DNA from: Pomacea canaliculata
Taxonomy: Eukaryota; Mollusca; Gastropoda; Architaenioglossa; Ampullariidae
DNA length: 64,000 bases
Reading direction: 5' to 3'
Assembly (NCBI RefSeq): GCF_003073045.1
Contig: NC_037590.1
Span: 18,152,708 to 18,216,707, forward strand
Part shown: in pieces, positions 36,201-49,873 of the stretch
Layout of the letters: the number at the start of each line of letters is the position of its first letter
Position numbering within the stretch: the stretch's first letter is position 1
Position numbers and translations under genes: made by a program
Notes under the pieces: generated by a model
The model's input: the letters and a program-made list of their open reading frames with translations, nothing else
What the model was told of the DNA's origin: nothing
Databases searched by the model: none

Positions 36201-38260
36201 CTGTTTGAAAACATCAGCCTCGGAAGTGATGCCAAAGGGAATGTCATCAACAGTGCTAGCAACCTTCTTGAAGGCAACTGCCTGTTCACTCTCCTGATCC
36301 TATACACATCAAAAATGAATTTTAGTCTATATTATTAAATGCAACACAACTTTCTCCTGTAATTGTACTTACATTTATATACCTCAATATAGGGAATTAA
36401 ACAACGCAAGACCTCACTCCCAACATGGCATGCTCCATCAAAGAATCACACACTAATTTTTAGTTTATAGATAACTGCTTAAAGCATGTAACAGACAAGA
36501 AAAGAGATATGTACATACATATGTGAAACCAATTTAATTTTGCAGATTCCATCTTATGACTTATGTGATACAGCACTTACAGTATAGCACTTGAATGCAA
36601 TAATTTATTGAATTCTCTGAAGCATACAAACATTCAAATGAATTGTTTGTTTGAAGCATGGAAACTGAAGGAGCAGTTGTACAAATTACCTTGAAAAAGC
36701 CAATCACAACAACTTCCTCCTTCTCTGCAAATGTTTTGGCTTCATCGACAGTCTTCAGTTCCACAGCTGGTGGCCCAGTCTTCTTTTTCAGCCAGTTGAC
36801 GATGTCTGAAGCTTGGCGTCCAGCTGCATGTGAACATGATATGTACTCTACAGCATCAAGCTGGGTGCAAGACAGTGACAAAACATATGCTTTAGCCAAT
36901 ATCTCCTCAGCTAACCCGTTACTCTAATCTTGAACCATTGCTATATTCTAGGGTATTAAAACTGTCCTAATCAAATGACTACTCAAAAGCAGCAAGTATC
37001 ATGTACATGTAATGCTGAAGTATCTCACTGTCCTAATATGCTTAATACATCATAATCTATAAAAAAAATCTTCAAACCTCAGGAATTTTGTGATTTAGTT
37101 AACAGCAAAGAAATTCAGCTTTGATGTTTTAATAAAGCAATACCACAGAAATGAATTATATGGAAACATATATTAAATAGGTTTAATACTCACCTTGATA
37201 ATCTGATGGAGTGCCAGCACTGCGGAAAAACTTGATAGTGGGATAACCACGGACACTGTATTTTTCTGCAAGTTCAGACTCAACTGTGGCATCTACTTTG
37301 GCAAGACGAATTTTGGAGTTCTCATCTTTTAGAGTCTGTGCAGCTTTAGCATATTCAGGAGCCAGAGCTTTGCAGTGTCCGCACCACGGTGCATCTGTTG
37401 ACAAGTTATTTTATGAATAAAATTTGTTTACAAACAAGGACAATATGTACCTTTCATTACACAAAATGTACTGCCAATGCAAGCAAGCAACCGTTTTATC
37501 AATCTTAAAACTAATTCGTAAAAGTATCCTCATCCTTTGTCTTGCCTACATATTAAAACCAGGAATGTAAATAAAACTTGTGATTTTAATTTAAGCAACT
37601 ACATTAAATGTAAACTATAAAAGGGAAAATGACAGCTAGTTACCCATTTCACGGTTTAAAAAAAAAAAAAAGACTTAAAAGAGCAATGGGATAACTGATT
37701 TAATAAACTCTGAACAATTATTATTAATTAAACGATAAACTGCATGACTCCACCAACGGTCAATTTAATATCAAAATGAACTCGTTTCTTGACTCGAACA
37801 CCCACATCTAGACATTTTATTCGTGGGAAACAAATTCTTTAATATGGATAAATAGCCCTTTTTGTGGTACGTGCGATATATCCCCAGCCATATGGCTAGC
37901 TCTCCGCCAATAATAAAAGTGTCTGCTTATAGGAAGTTGCTGATTAACTAGCTCGCCCGACATTGCAGACGACAAAATTCTACGAATTACCAACCAGCCA
38001 AGATTTATTTAACAACAATACTATCATCGTTAACTTATTCCCTGTCACGCAGGGCATTAGGAAAAGTGTTTGTAGCAAGTATGTGACCACCGTTTAATTT
38101 TAAGTTGCTACTTACAAAATTCCACAAGAACGAACTCATTATCGTCAATAAACGAGTTGAAATTTTTGGTTGTCAAAACAGCAACTCCTTCTTCTTCCTT
38201 CACATCTTCTGCAAATGCTGCAGTCAAACACGAAAGCAATATTATGATAGAAACTTTCAT
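33232..38260 (-). CDS. P4HB: Protein disulfide isomerase, PDIA1/P4HB type
   Basis: Eleven coding exons in transcript order: 38116-38260, 37194-37394, 36690-36823, 36162-36299, 35825-35929, 35508-35627, 34791-34991, 34256-34376, 33908-34086, 33639-33725 and 33232-33300. They total exactly 1500 bases, 499 residues plus stop (human PDIA1 has 508). All phases agree. A signal peptide ([17 protein letters not shown]) leads to the a domain with WCGHC at residues 52-56, then b, b' and a' domains, with the second WCGHC at 392-396, a very acidic tail and the ER-retrieval end KKDEL. PDI forms and rearranges disulfides in the ER lumen and is the beta subunit of prolyl 4-hydroxylase. The a-b-b'-a' layout and single acidic C-terminus favour PDIA1 over PDIA3, A4 or A6. 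No frame damage is visible. Confidence 0.97.
33908..34086 (-). CDS. P4HB: PDI exon 9: second thioredoxin active site
   Basis: After a split Tyr codon the exon reads [20 protein letters not shown] and later [10 protein letters not shown], the a' domain redox site and cis-proline loop. Both ends have standard splice sites on the minus strand (acceptor cttgcag, donor gtatga). Confidence 0.95.
37194..37394 (-). CDS. P4HB: PDI exon 2: first thioredoxin active site
   Basis: The exon opens by completing a Tyr codon and reads [18 protein letters not shown], the a-domain redox site. It continues through the RGYPTIKFF strand holding the cis-proline opposite the active site. It ends in DYQ plus one base, which exon 3 completes before [10 protein letters not shown]. 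Confidence 0.95.
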
Positions 38261-38460
38261 TTTGTGCAAGCAGATGTGGCTCCTGGAAAAGATAAAATGT
38301 AAAAGAACAGTACTCTCAACGTGGCACCGGTACTAGTTCCGGTAGAGGTAATATTCACGGATCAACAGGCGTGTTGAAACACGATTGGCTAAAATAAAGT
38401 CACGTGGGTAGTAGACAGGCTTGTCGTGAGCCTCATTTTGCCACCGACGACCGTCAGTCA
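38261..38460 (-). promoter_or_regulatory. PDI promoter with ERSE-like element and E-box
   Basis: On the minus strand 38370-38388 reads CCAAT, nine bases, then ACACG. The ER stress response element is CCAAT-N9-CCACG, so only one base differs. A CACGTG box lies just upstream (38401-38406), and a CCACG word occurs nearer the gene (within 38316-38328). This lies 110-130 bases before the PDI start codon, where ATF6/XBP1 sites sit in many ER chaperone promoters. The transcription start is not visible. Confidence 0.5.
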
Positions 38461-40055
38461 TCCGTCTGATACCTAACGTGTCGCGTTGTCAGGAGGGAAC
38501 ACTTTCACTTTTTTAAACTCAATCATAGATTGTCATTTCGATAGAGGGTCTGCCTTTATCAAAAGACAGGCCCGGGGTGCAAAGTCGAGTAGCTGTGTTT
38601 GCGAGGGAGGCGTGGTCTTTTTCATCTTCTCTGCTGCTGTTCCAAGTGCCTTTAAAAAAAAACAACCCTGAAGGCAAAGCAGTCGATGTTGATACTCTAA
38701 TGCAGAAGGGAGAACATTTTCCCCTCCACGGACCATTCTGATATTTATAACATAATTTACGGGCAATATTAAATTATCTATTTACAAATTTTCCTGCTCT
38801 ATTTGGTGAAGTAGTTAAATATTACGCCACAGCCTGTTAACACTGTTGCAGCATGTGCAATGCCAGCCTGGCAGTCGCTGCCTTTTCGTTATGAGATGCT
38901 CGAAAAATATGCTTCTCCTTCTATGAAAAGCATAGTGAAACAACTATTTAGATGCCTTAAATATATGTTAATAATTAGAAAGTTCCTATATATAGATGAA
39001 ACAGAGTACATGTAGCAACACAACCTTGTTATTCTTAATGCACAATTTTTTTTGTTTGGTTGTGCAGTGAAAATATGAATGACTATTAACACACACGCCT
39101 CCTGATGGAGGAGTTCATATGGCATTCACAAAGTGTCTACAGCTACAGAATGTGTTTGCACAAGCACAAATAAACTCATAAACCCAAACCAATTTTTACC
39201 AGCCAAAGCTTTTTCATTTTGTCATCCTCTACAAATCCATGAAAGGAGGATGTTGCAAACTTGTGGGCCTGAACTGTACTGTCTGTACTAAAGTATACAC
39301 CAATGTTGACAATCAACTTTTTCATTGTAAGAGCTGCTATAGTTTCTAAACTTTTCATATATCTGTGATGCTATGTGCATGTATAGCGACAGCCATCGGC
39401 TCGGGGTGAAGGTAAAATATTAAGTTCTTTAAAGTTCTCCATACAGGCTGCAGGCAGTTTTGAAAAGCATATGCGTGTCTATCCCGTCATGTACTCGTAT
39501 GTGTCCTGTCCCTTCATGGAGGTTCCTTGCTTGTCCCTCAAAACTTACATTATTATTAGTCACTTAATATTCAGTTATGTTGTTAAGGGGGAAAAAAAAA
39601 GCTTTATTATATGCATACTTAAATCTGCATTTTCGTTGGAGGGCCGGGTCAAACTACTTTGCGGGCTATACACCGCGGACCTTCATTACAGATGAAGCCC
39701 TGGGCTGGACGTTCCCCACCTCTGCTCGAATATATGATGATGTTTTTTTTTTCTTTGCTGTATATCTTACAGTACACGATTACGTTTTACTGAATATATG
39801 ACTGTTTCGAACAAGTGATTCGATCATCAGTTTCACGAGGTTTACTTCTAATAAGAGTGAAAAGGAGTATCCTTAACTTAGAATTTTAACGTTTTATGAA
39901 AGATGTGTTTTACGTGTATCTTCAATTATAGATGCATTATTATGATGTAACTGTATAGGTATGAATGTCAGTTTATACGAAACGTTGCAAACAGGGACTA
40001 AACTTCGGGTCTGTTGTTCACTTTGTGACGTGTATGTTCACATGTATATTTGCAA

Positions 40056-40058
<3 letters not shown>

Positions 40059-40093
<35 letters not shown>
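40059..40093. repeat. GT dinucleotide microsatellite
   Basis: About 17 uninterrupted GT units. A two-copy 27-bp repeat ('gagcacaaccc.ctgaaccatttcga') lies nearby at 40159-40211. Confidence 0.95.
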
Positions 40094-40095
<2 letters not shown>

Positions 40096-41673
40096 CGTCA
40101 GAGAAATCATATATTAGAGAAATCGCTTTGAGAGAAATAAATATCACATATTTCATTTGAGCACAACCCGCTGAACCATTTCGATGAGCACAACCCTCTG
40201 AACCATTTCGAAGGCAGTTTAGATAGCTATCAAGTGTGTGCAGTTATCTGAAACTACAAGTGTGACTGAAGGGGAAAAGAAGCTACAAGGGAAGGAAGTT
40301 AAGGAAAGGTAAAAATCTTCAACAAGAGCAAAAAAAAAAAAAAAATGAATGAAAAAAAAGTTAAATGGCTTCTCTTGGTTCCCCTTTCCCACACGACTTA
40401 AAGACATTCGATCTTTGCTAACAAGCTTCAGCTTCACTTCCGATCGTTGAACAAGTAAATTGAAAACTCTGTGGACACTACCGGTATATTTATTACTCAG
40501 GTTATTAGCTGCGTACAATCGATGGACCTGGCAGGTGTGCACAATGGTTAATGATGGCCGTTATCAGACTATGTCGCAGTCACACCAGTGACACGTGTGT
40601 GTTTTATGCGATGTGTTGCACGATTTTTGATTGCATGTTCTCTGTTTCCTGACAATTACCATATCTAGCCGCCCAAATCGGGACCCCATACAGTGGCCGG
40701 ACCTGGAAATGGTGGCACATACCACACGAAACCCTATTGTCCTCGACCGCGACGTTGGTGGCCCTTTATCTTTGTACTACACACGGGTGACACGAAATCA
40801 CTGTAGCCGTTGAAAGTGCCAAATTTGTTTTCCATTATACAGAAAATCTATCATTCACGACCTTTCAGATGTGGAAATTTAACAAAATACACCCTGACCT
40901 CAAATGTGTTTTTGTTTTAGAAAAGTGTCTGGTTTTCGTATTAATGAAGGAACGACAGACATTGATTGCACATTAAGGTTTCGATAACGCTAATTGAACA
41001 ATTACATGAAATTCGTATAGCACCAAAAATTAATAAATAAAGTCTACGTGTCAAAAAAATAAAAGGGTTGGGGCAGGGTAGCAGGACTGTCTGTGTTCTC
41101 CATAGTATGTCTGACCTGAATCAGAAACGTGCAACCGTGACTGTAATCGTTGCAGAGTGGGTGAGTAGAACACAGCTGTGGACATATATTCGGTCAAGGA
41201 CTAGGAAATGATAATAAGCCTGACAGTAAGATTATTTATTCTTTATTCTCTGTCCGTAACTCTAGGTCGAGAATCCTGATCTGTGACTTCTAACGAGTAC
41301 AATATAATAGGTCGACCTTCCCTCATAGTTCTCCTCCACAACTTCTAGTCGTTCCTCCCTCTCGATAGATTTATCTCTCGAAAAGGCCAATATTTTGCTC
41401 ACGTTACAGTGAAACAGCTTTAAACATATATCATCGACCGAGCAGTAGCTCTACCACCGGGTGTTGTTAGAACAATAGAAAGCAAAGCAAATACAATTTA
41501 CGGCATGCAAGCACCGAAACGCAAAATCAAACCACACCAGACAAAACCCAACGACCAAACAATCCAGCAGCAACAACAACAAATCAAAGTTATCCTGAAG
41601 CCTCGAGAAATACACATCTTTAAATGTAAACCTTGCAGGACAAGTGACGAAAACTACGTAAAGATGAAAAATA

Positions 41674-41704
41674 AACCAACCAACCAACCAACCAACCAAC
41701 CAAC
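41674..41704. repeat. AACC tetranucleotide microsatellite
   Basis: Nearly eight tandem AACC units, which is why open frames on both strands give repetitive peptides (NQPT on plus, GWLV on minus). No gene is implied. Confidence 0.95.
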
Positions 41705-44700
41705 AGAACAAACAAAAATCCGACAGGCACAAAGCAATCGTCTGCCCGTAGACATCCCCACCTCTCTGTCCTCGTCCATTAATCTACTTTGATGCAGAAT
41801 ACATGTTGGATGATTGCATCTCAGCGATGTCGTCTGATGATAAGTGTGTTTTGTGTCATCCTGCATCTTGCTCTGCGTCTGTTTCTAGACCACTGTCACC
41901 TTCGCTTCCTCAGTAACAGGACTGTGCTCTGCTCTCAACGGTGTTGGCCTAAAGCTTCGAGCTAAGTATTCAGACAAATCTTTCTTTGCCCTCCCCTGGC
42001 TGTAAAAAAAGCGAAATGTAAACCTTGCAATGTAGTGGGTTTTACTTGTTTAAATTCCGTACAACAAACTGCGCCTACCTACGGAGGGGGGAAAAAAGTC
42101 CTATAAAATGTACTAGTCTACATTCATGCTGTGAGCCGAATGTTTATGTCAAAGCACACCAGCAGGGAAATGCGATATAGAAAAGCTTTTATTATTATGA
42201 TGACTCTTGACCCGTGAAGGGTGTTGCTGTGCAGGTCAGTCACGCATGGCTATAAAACCGACAGCCACGTAGACTTCCTTGTAAAAGTCTCCGGGGAAAT
42301 TTTAGGTATTGTTTTGTTTTATAGCTGTTACTTTCGTGTTACTGCAGGGTGGCTAGTTTTCCACAATCATATGTGTGTGATGTTGAAAGGAGAGAGTCGA
42401 ACGATACTGTGTTCTGTCCATTTTTCCTTCTTTCTTCAGCCACCCTGAGGCTGCCTGGAGCGTGCGAAGGTTTCCACTCATCATGATATTGATGCTCTGA
42501 GGTGTCTACGTCAGTACGTCGTGGCTACGTGACACTCCCAGTAATACAGCAATGTACATACGTGAGGTTATCTGACTCAACGATAAATATAGTCTCTCTC
42601 TCTTTCTCGTACACTTGAATATGAATATTCGCCAGTCACACGAAAGTAATAATCTATATGATTTTTTAAAAAAATCCCCACTCGCAAGACTGCTCATCAA
42701 CACAACCACCACTGGTACTCTTTCTTTAGGCTTCGTCATGAGTTAAGTCATCTCGTAAATTGGCGACCTTTACTTTGATCCTTAGGACAAGACATAGTCA
42801 TGCTTCGTTTTGTGGTACAGCCGGGATGTTTTACCGGTCAGTGGTGGGAGGTGGGTCAGGAAAAAAGGAGCTGTTTACTTATACCTTCCTGTTCTCTTGT
42901 TTACTTACACTGCTGTTCTGTTGACGGAACTTGTCTCTTTACACTCTTACCATCTATACCCTCCTACCCACCCACCCCAACACACACATACCTCCTTCTA
43001 CAAACAGACACACGAACTGCAGGCAAGATCGTAAAGAATTCGTCACAGACGTTAACTCAACAGAAGGTGATGATGATGAATTAACGACGACGAGGAGGAT
43101 GAACGACGAGAAGACAAAAACAATGTCGATGACAATAGTGGTTGTGGTGTTGGGAAGTACCTGACGTGACATGACAATAAAGTTTTATTTCGAAGGGAAA
43201 TGAAATGTTGCCTAACATCAACAGGTTTACTCCAAAAGGTCTCTGTGACATTTCGAGCAGATGTGATTGTTCAGAGCTGAATGTGTGGCGCGGTCAGAAA
43301 ATGTGTTCACTCCCACCCCTACCTCAGCCTTATAGCTGTACTCACTGCATTTTTCTGTGTAATATTCTTGTAAAGGTTACAATCTATTTCTAGTACTAGC
43401 TACGGGAATACTGCTGAAATAAGTGCTTAATGTTCAATATTTCGGAAAACTGATGTTGGACGATGGTTGACACTGCATACTGGTAAGAAACTGCATGAAG
43501 CGGGCACCTACAAGTCACTTGAAAGAGCATGATAGCAAACTATAGGAAGTTCTACTAAACTCTTCATTCACCAGCCATTTTATCTTTCTTCATAATTTCC
43601 TATTAACTATAATAAAGTAAAGAAGGTTATAAAAAGTATGCATTCCGCTGCATATGCCCCAAACCACAACACTGACTGACTCACTCGAAGGAGGGCAAAG
43701 TACACAGTGTGTCCTGTATTAAAAAGAGTAAAGGTAAAATATATAATTACCTTCAGATAATTAATACTGTAAATAATAATATATAACTATGAATATACGA
43801 TAATAAAATCAATTTTTAGGGGTTAAAAGCAATTCAAGGAGTCAGCTGCTTAAATTGGAATGTCAGCATGTCAAATTTGCATTACTGAAACACGAACTCT
43901 TTTTTTTAATTTAAAAAGATATGTGCGTTTGAGAGAGATAGCAAAAACGACATTGAATGGAACAAGTGATCAGAAAAAGAAGGGTGAGCAAAAAGAAATA
44001 AACAAAACCAACTAATAATCCAATTATCAGGAAGCATGCTATTTTCATCAGTTCACAGTCATCATTTAAATGCAAAAGATGTCATAAAATGAGGTATTTA
44101 TTTCCAACATGAAAAGACTATACCACCTTCGCTGCACCAGGTGGTAAGGAGCACACCGCTAGAGATATGTTTAATTAGTAGAGCAGATCACTTCGATGAA
44201 GACTAAGGATTACACATTTTGTCCAGGTTTTAGTGATTGTCTTCTGAGTAAATATACCAGTGTCGCTTGTTTGCTCCTGAGACCTTAAAGTACAGGTCAT
44301 CGACTATGTATACCACCTAACAGCAAGATGGTCTAAAAGATATCTATTCTTTTCTTAGTATAGTAGCACTTGCTTTTTTGGAATGTGGGACAAGTTAAGA
44401 AAAATTAATACTTTTTGAAATTTTTAAAATTTCTTTTTTCACACACGACCGATTCCCGATGTCTTGCCGTTTTAAAAAATACTTAAGTACCTTGGGTATC
44501 ATAATTATCAACACATACATTAACGACCACTTACATATGGCCACAAATTCAGTTTAATCCATACAAGTTCCTCCCACCCCCGACCATGCAAGCTACCAGT
44601 CCCTACCCTTCTCCCTCCGTCCTTCCATTTATCCCTCCAGTCACCAACCATCAAACTAAAACACTACGACTATATCAGTAGTTTATCATCTTGCTGCTTA

Positions 44701-47700
44701 GGTAAAAGCTGTTTTGTTTAAATGACAAATGTGGAGACAAAACATCAGTCTACATAAAACAAGGGGAGGCATTAATTAAAAACATGAATTTTAGTCACGG
44801 TCAATAAGCCAGCCCGAAACATATCTGATAAAACAACGATAGCCGATGACACATTTCTAGCAAAGGAGGAAGATGTCCTGGTGACTGTAAACATGTTTGT
44901 TCCAAAATTGTTTGTACCACGTCGTCCAGCCTAATGTCAACAACAAGTCTGTATACCTTCTAGCATAAAGTCTTGTTTTGCCACGTCGTCCTTTTTCAAT
45001 CATATTTTATATCAGCAATTTCGTCTGCCAGCTGGATCTTCGTGACATGTCACCTGGGCCACTTCTCACAAAAACTGATGAAAAGTATTCAAACAAGAAG
45101 CCAGATGGCGTCGGTGCAGAATTCCATTTCCCTTCTAACGGTTGAAAATGAGGGAACGCAAGCCGGTACACGAACGGGACACAAGCGCGAGTTTTGTTTT
45201 CTCACCCAGTTTAGCAACCACCTCTGCATCCTGTCCGTTTATTTTGTCTTTAATCAGCCTCAAACCCAAATCCTCACCATAGATAACCATAGCCCAAACT
45301 CTAAAACTAACTTGTACACTAACTACACTTCAATACAATATAATAAAACCCACAAAACATAGCGATAACAAAAAAAGGGGGAAAAAAACAGAAATAAAAC
45401 CAAGAAGCGTTTTTGTTATTTTTTAAACGTGACTGTAGTCAGAATCGAACATAGAATAAAACTCTGAAGTTGCTTTTGTCCCTATCGTACAGTGATTTCA
45501 CTGAAAAAAGAACTAAAGAAAAACAGAACAAGGGCTAGACGAATAACTGTAGAGAGCAACATTAAAACTATAATTTTTTAGAACAAGAGGTAGACTGCAT
45601 GATTGTAAAGTCACCGGTAAGTCGCCCAACTTTGTAGAAAGACAAAAGCCGTGGAGTGGGTGAAGCTTCGTCAATCGAGATTTCTCAAAAGTCTGACAAT
45701 TTTACTGTGCGACACCTAGGTTGCTGTTTTACCGTTTGATGTAGAGGAGATAGTTTAAGCATGTTTTTAATGAGCTCATGATCCTCAGTTTTAAAACAGA
45801 ACTAAATTCATGCAACATTGACAAGCCATCAACGGGACACCAACGAGGCAGTCGATCTGTAGCAAGGATCAGTAAATCAACAGAATAAAACGAGAGTCGG
45901 CGAGTTGGATGAAACGGTTCACTTGGCAACGACAGCTGACGGCAGACATCGGCAAAGCCTGGTGTGAGTTTGAGTGTCCATCGATAGCGATCAACAGTGA
46001 CTGAAGCACGTAAACACATTTGTTAATAGATATAAAACACACACATATATATATATAACATATTTTAAAATGGTGTGTAGTTACTTTATTAGATAATTAC
46101 ACTGTGATGGAACTGATCTCTTGAAGCAATCAAGAATCAATCTCACACACACACATTTGACTGTTCCCCAAACTGCATGACTCCTCCATGGCTGTAACCT
46201 TTGAAAAATGTAATCCTCAGGCAATTATTCAAATAGCTGTGTCGCAAAGTATGGTAGAACAAAGTAGTGTTCTTTTGTTTTCTCTACAGCTGTGGCCCAG
46301 GCTCTATAGACAGATGGGGCTACCTACACCTTCTCACCAATGAGTTGAGTCAGCTTTGCTCTCACTGAAGGAACGTACCCGCCGGTCAACATTGATTTTG
46401 GCTGATTAATAAGCTGGAGATTACAGATGTGTATGTGTGTAGAATATATTTGCATTTCACACGAGAGTTCATTAGCCCCTCTTTCGCCTGAGCCACGCAT
46501 GTCAGTGCCTGATGTCAGTTTGCGAAGAAGAAACACACACTTATCATGCTTAAATGGGATGTGTATAAACCCAAGTTTATCGAGTGTAAATCGTTTATTT
46601 TCAAAACCTTTTTTTTTTTTTTTGGTTACAAAGGGGAAGCAGAATTTAAAGCATTATTTTACATACGACCGCAACACTTGTTTTTACTCTTATAAAAGAA
46701 AGTATTGAGAGATGTGCTGTTAAATGTTGACACCGCTTGAGTTTTCCTCTTTTTAAAAAAAAAATCGAGGCAGCCATCTGTAGTATATGGTAAGGGATAT
46801 ATTTACTTGTTACTGAACACTATAACAAAATCAGCCACAAGAGTACCAGAGATGACAAAGCCTGCATCACTACAAGAAATGAAGACAATGGCCAAAGGTT
46901 TGAAAATGACAAGTCGCATGCATTTTTAATGACTTAATAAATCTGGGTGAATATCAGTACCTCTTGTTCTCGAGATGCACACCTAGAAACATCCCTACTC
47001 AACACAACAAACATCAGAATTGTACACGAATACGTTTACTTGTCAAGTCCTCAGCCAATAGGAGAGCTAAGACTACATTCTAATTATGTGTACAATCGTG
47101 ACGCATCTACACTGGCTTCTTTCTGTGCGCGGAGATATTTGGAGGAAGAGGAAATTCCCTCAGATTTGGAAAAAAGTAGTAGGGACTAGATCGTTAAAGA
47201 ACGATATATTATGTTACAGCACATCACAAGCACAATGCTATCTATACCACTAATACAAAAGCCAGTTTGCTCTGCATCAAAGGGATCAATTGACAGAGTA
47301 TATGAAAACTAGACTGTGTACACGTGGACATTGTAAGTCAGAGCAGCCTGCATGCAGCTGTGCACGCATTATATGCCCCAGTCCTCACATAGCCCTGACC
47401 TGCATGTTCCCTGTTCTATTCCCACAAAGCGACTATCCGCCCTGAGAAACGACAGAGCCGACGACAGATGGTCCGCTCACATTGACGTTTGAGAAGCACA
47501 GCCACAGACCTACCCGACCTCCGACTGCCGGTACAGTTTAAAGTTTTTCATTTACAGGAACTTCCTTTTGGGAGCAACGGATCGTCAAAAGGGGAAGTCT
47601 TATCAATATGTACGAGCGTTTGACGTGTCCTACGCTGACTGCATGAGAATTCGTGCGTGTGATTGTGTGGTTGGCCGCGAGCGGACACGTGTGACATACA

Positions 47701-49702
47701 CTGGGTGCGGCGCTGTGAGTGTTGTTCAGAGACTGATGTGATTGCGTCTCACGTACAGTGCGAGAAAGGGAGGAGAGGGAGGGGTAAGAGTCGGGGTGGG
47801 TGGAGTAGAAAGAGTGGAAAAGGATTTGAAAGGAGCTGCTTACGATAATAGCAATATGCAGAGTTTATGAAGGATACATTTTTGAAGAGTAAATTTTATA
47901 TGTTGTGCGGCCTGGATAGAATCATTTCAACAAAAATTATGTGAAGCAAATGATCGTCAAAGTCAGCATGTGCTGAAACATATCAAAAACGCAAAAAAAA
48001 AACAAAAACAAACAAACAAACAAAAAAACCAAAGAAACTTTGCTTAACTTTAGTTTGATTAAAGTGTCAGCTCTGTATAGCATCTACTTTACAGGATGTG
48101 TAAGTCATGTGAAAAAAACATCTTAGGTGTCTTCATTGTTTTGTTGTCATAATCAAGCTGTCATCAATTCCTCTTTCCATTTTCTATATTTCTCTTTTAT
48201 TAGTCATTAGTACTGATATTTATCCTTCCATCTTTTGTATGTTGTCCATGTCTCGTTCTTGCCTCAAGCGCAAAGATCATGTTATATAAGTGAATATAAA
48301 TCACGCGTTTATTATTGTTTACCACCACCACGTACACAGTACGGTGACGTGTACAGAGCCACGCACTTCAAATGTACACTCTTCCTTCCACCTGCGCACG
48401 TGCAGTCTTCCTTCTGTCGAGCGTCTAGTCGCAGTGAGGGAATTAAAGATTGAATTTATTGCCACCTCATTAGCATTCATTATCAGACAACGGCATCAGA
48501 CGCGATCGTGACAGCTGCCGGGCTTCCAGTGTGATAGCAAAGGGATTACAGACAGGCGAACCCGTGGACCCTTCCTCTGATGAGGTGGTGACAAGATAAT
48601 TGTAGCATAAATATCTGTGTGTGCTATCGCTAGACGAGTCACTTAAGTTTTGATGATACATCAGTGTGAGACACAGAGAGGAAATATCGCCATTATGAAA
48701 CGATACTTGGCAAAACGTCTATGACTGTCACATAAAAAAAAGTCCAAATATAATAATATAATTATGAATCCTTTTACAAGTTACTTTGAGAAGACCTTTG
48801 AGTGTGTGAGTTGGGGCAGGGAGAGGATGAAAGTACAATACTGGAATTAGGAACGAGTGAGATATAGAGTACACTGAGTATTCAGACACCGTGACAATCC
48901 AAATCAGACAATCAGTTGTTAAAATCATAAATGTATAAAGCCAAGCAAACTCTCAGGTTTACATAATTTCCAAACCTGTAAGAATGAAAGTGAAAGCAAT
49001 CTTAATTATGTCTTACAAAAGCAAATATTGCCACCAGTTTTGATGGACTCAGCACTTGTCAGGTCGAGGCTCAGGTTACAGTTAGTTGTGTGGCCTCGGC
49101 TCTCTATCTCGGACCATATGACGGTTGGCCGTGACTTTCTCATGCGACAGGAGCAGACTTACCCTCCCCTGAAGGCTTATCTCAAGGTTTCTTATGAGGG
49201 AGGTAAGGTGACATCAATAAGCTTTGTGTGCAGCACATGTGAGGGAAAAAATACCTGTCGATATTGAAGTTATCAGTAAGTCTAAGGTGGCCACCTCATA
49301 AAGACTTACAGAGAACTTTTTTTCTTTCTCTCTCTCTGCGTGTGTGTGTGTGTTTGTGTGTGGAGGATGTGTTTGTGTGTGGACACATGTGTGTGTGCGT
49401 GTGTGCGTTATTATGGAGATGTATGATCTCGCGTGTGAAAAAACGAAAAAAAAAAAAAACGCTTCGGAAAATGCTTATATACGTATGGCCACAGGTCCTA
49501 CTACCAAGCCCCATCAATTGCTGGAACAGATTACCTTAAGTGTGTCCTAGAGGTTACCTGTCTTCTCATCATACAACACCATATTATTTAATTCTTGTAA
49601 GATCGAGAACAGTGTTTTATTTCAAGTCCACCACAGGCGTTTTGAAGCTGAAAATACATCTATAAAGACGAGACGGAGGAAGAGAACGAAGAGAAAATGT
49701 GA

Positions 49703-49873
49703 AGATTAACAGGTAAAAGGGAGACAAGAGAAGTTAGATTAACAGACAATGGGGTAAAGAGGAGACAATAGAAGTTAGATTAACAGATGGAGAAAAAAAA
49801 TGGAGAAAAATTAAAATGGAGAAAGATTAAAATGGAGAAAAAAGAAGTTAGGTTAACAGACGAGATGGTAAAG
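49703..49873. repeat. Degenerate minisatellite
   Basis: The word 'gaagttag.ttaacaga' recurs three times (near 49730, 49770 and 49845), with interspersed 'atggagaaa.attaa' units at 49788-49840. Purine-rich on the plus strand, with no coding potential. Confidence 0.75.

Noticed and set aside
41451..41866. Opposing ORFs with NQPT and GWLV repeats
   Set aside because: Both are translations of the AACC microsatellite.
42990..43180. Acidic codons followed by an AATAAAG signal, a possible gene end
   Set aside because: No frame has a recognisable protein and no acceptor or upstream exon could be linked to it.
44973..45362. A 129-codon plus-strand ORF in the gene-poor region
   Set aside because: Composition is random-looking, there is no splice or promoter context and no familiar motif.
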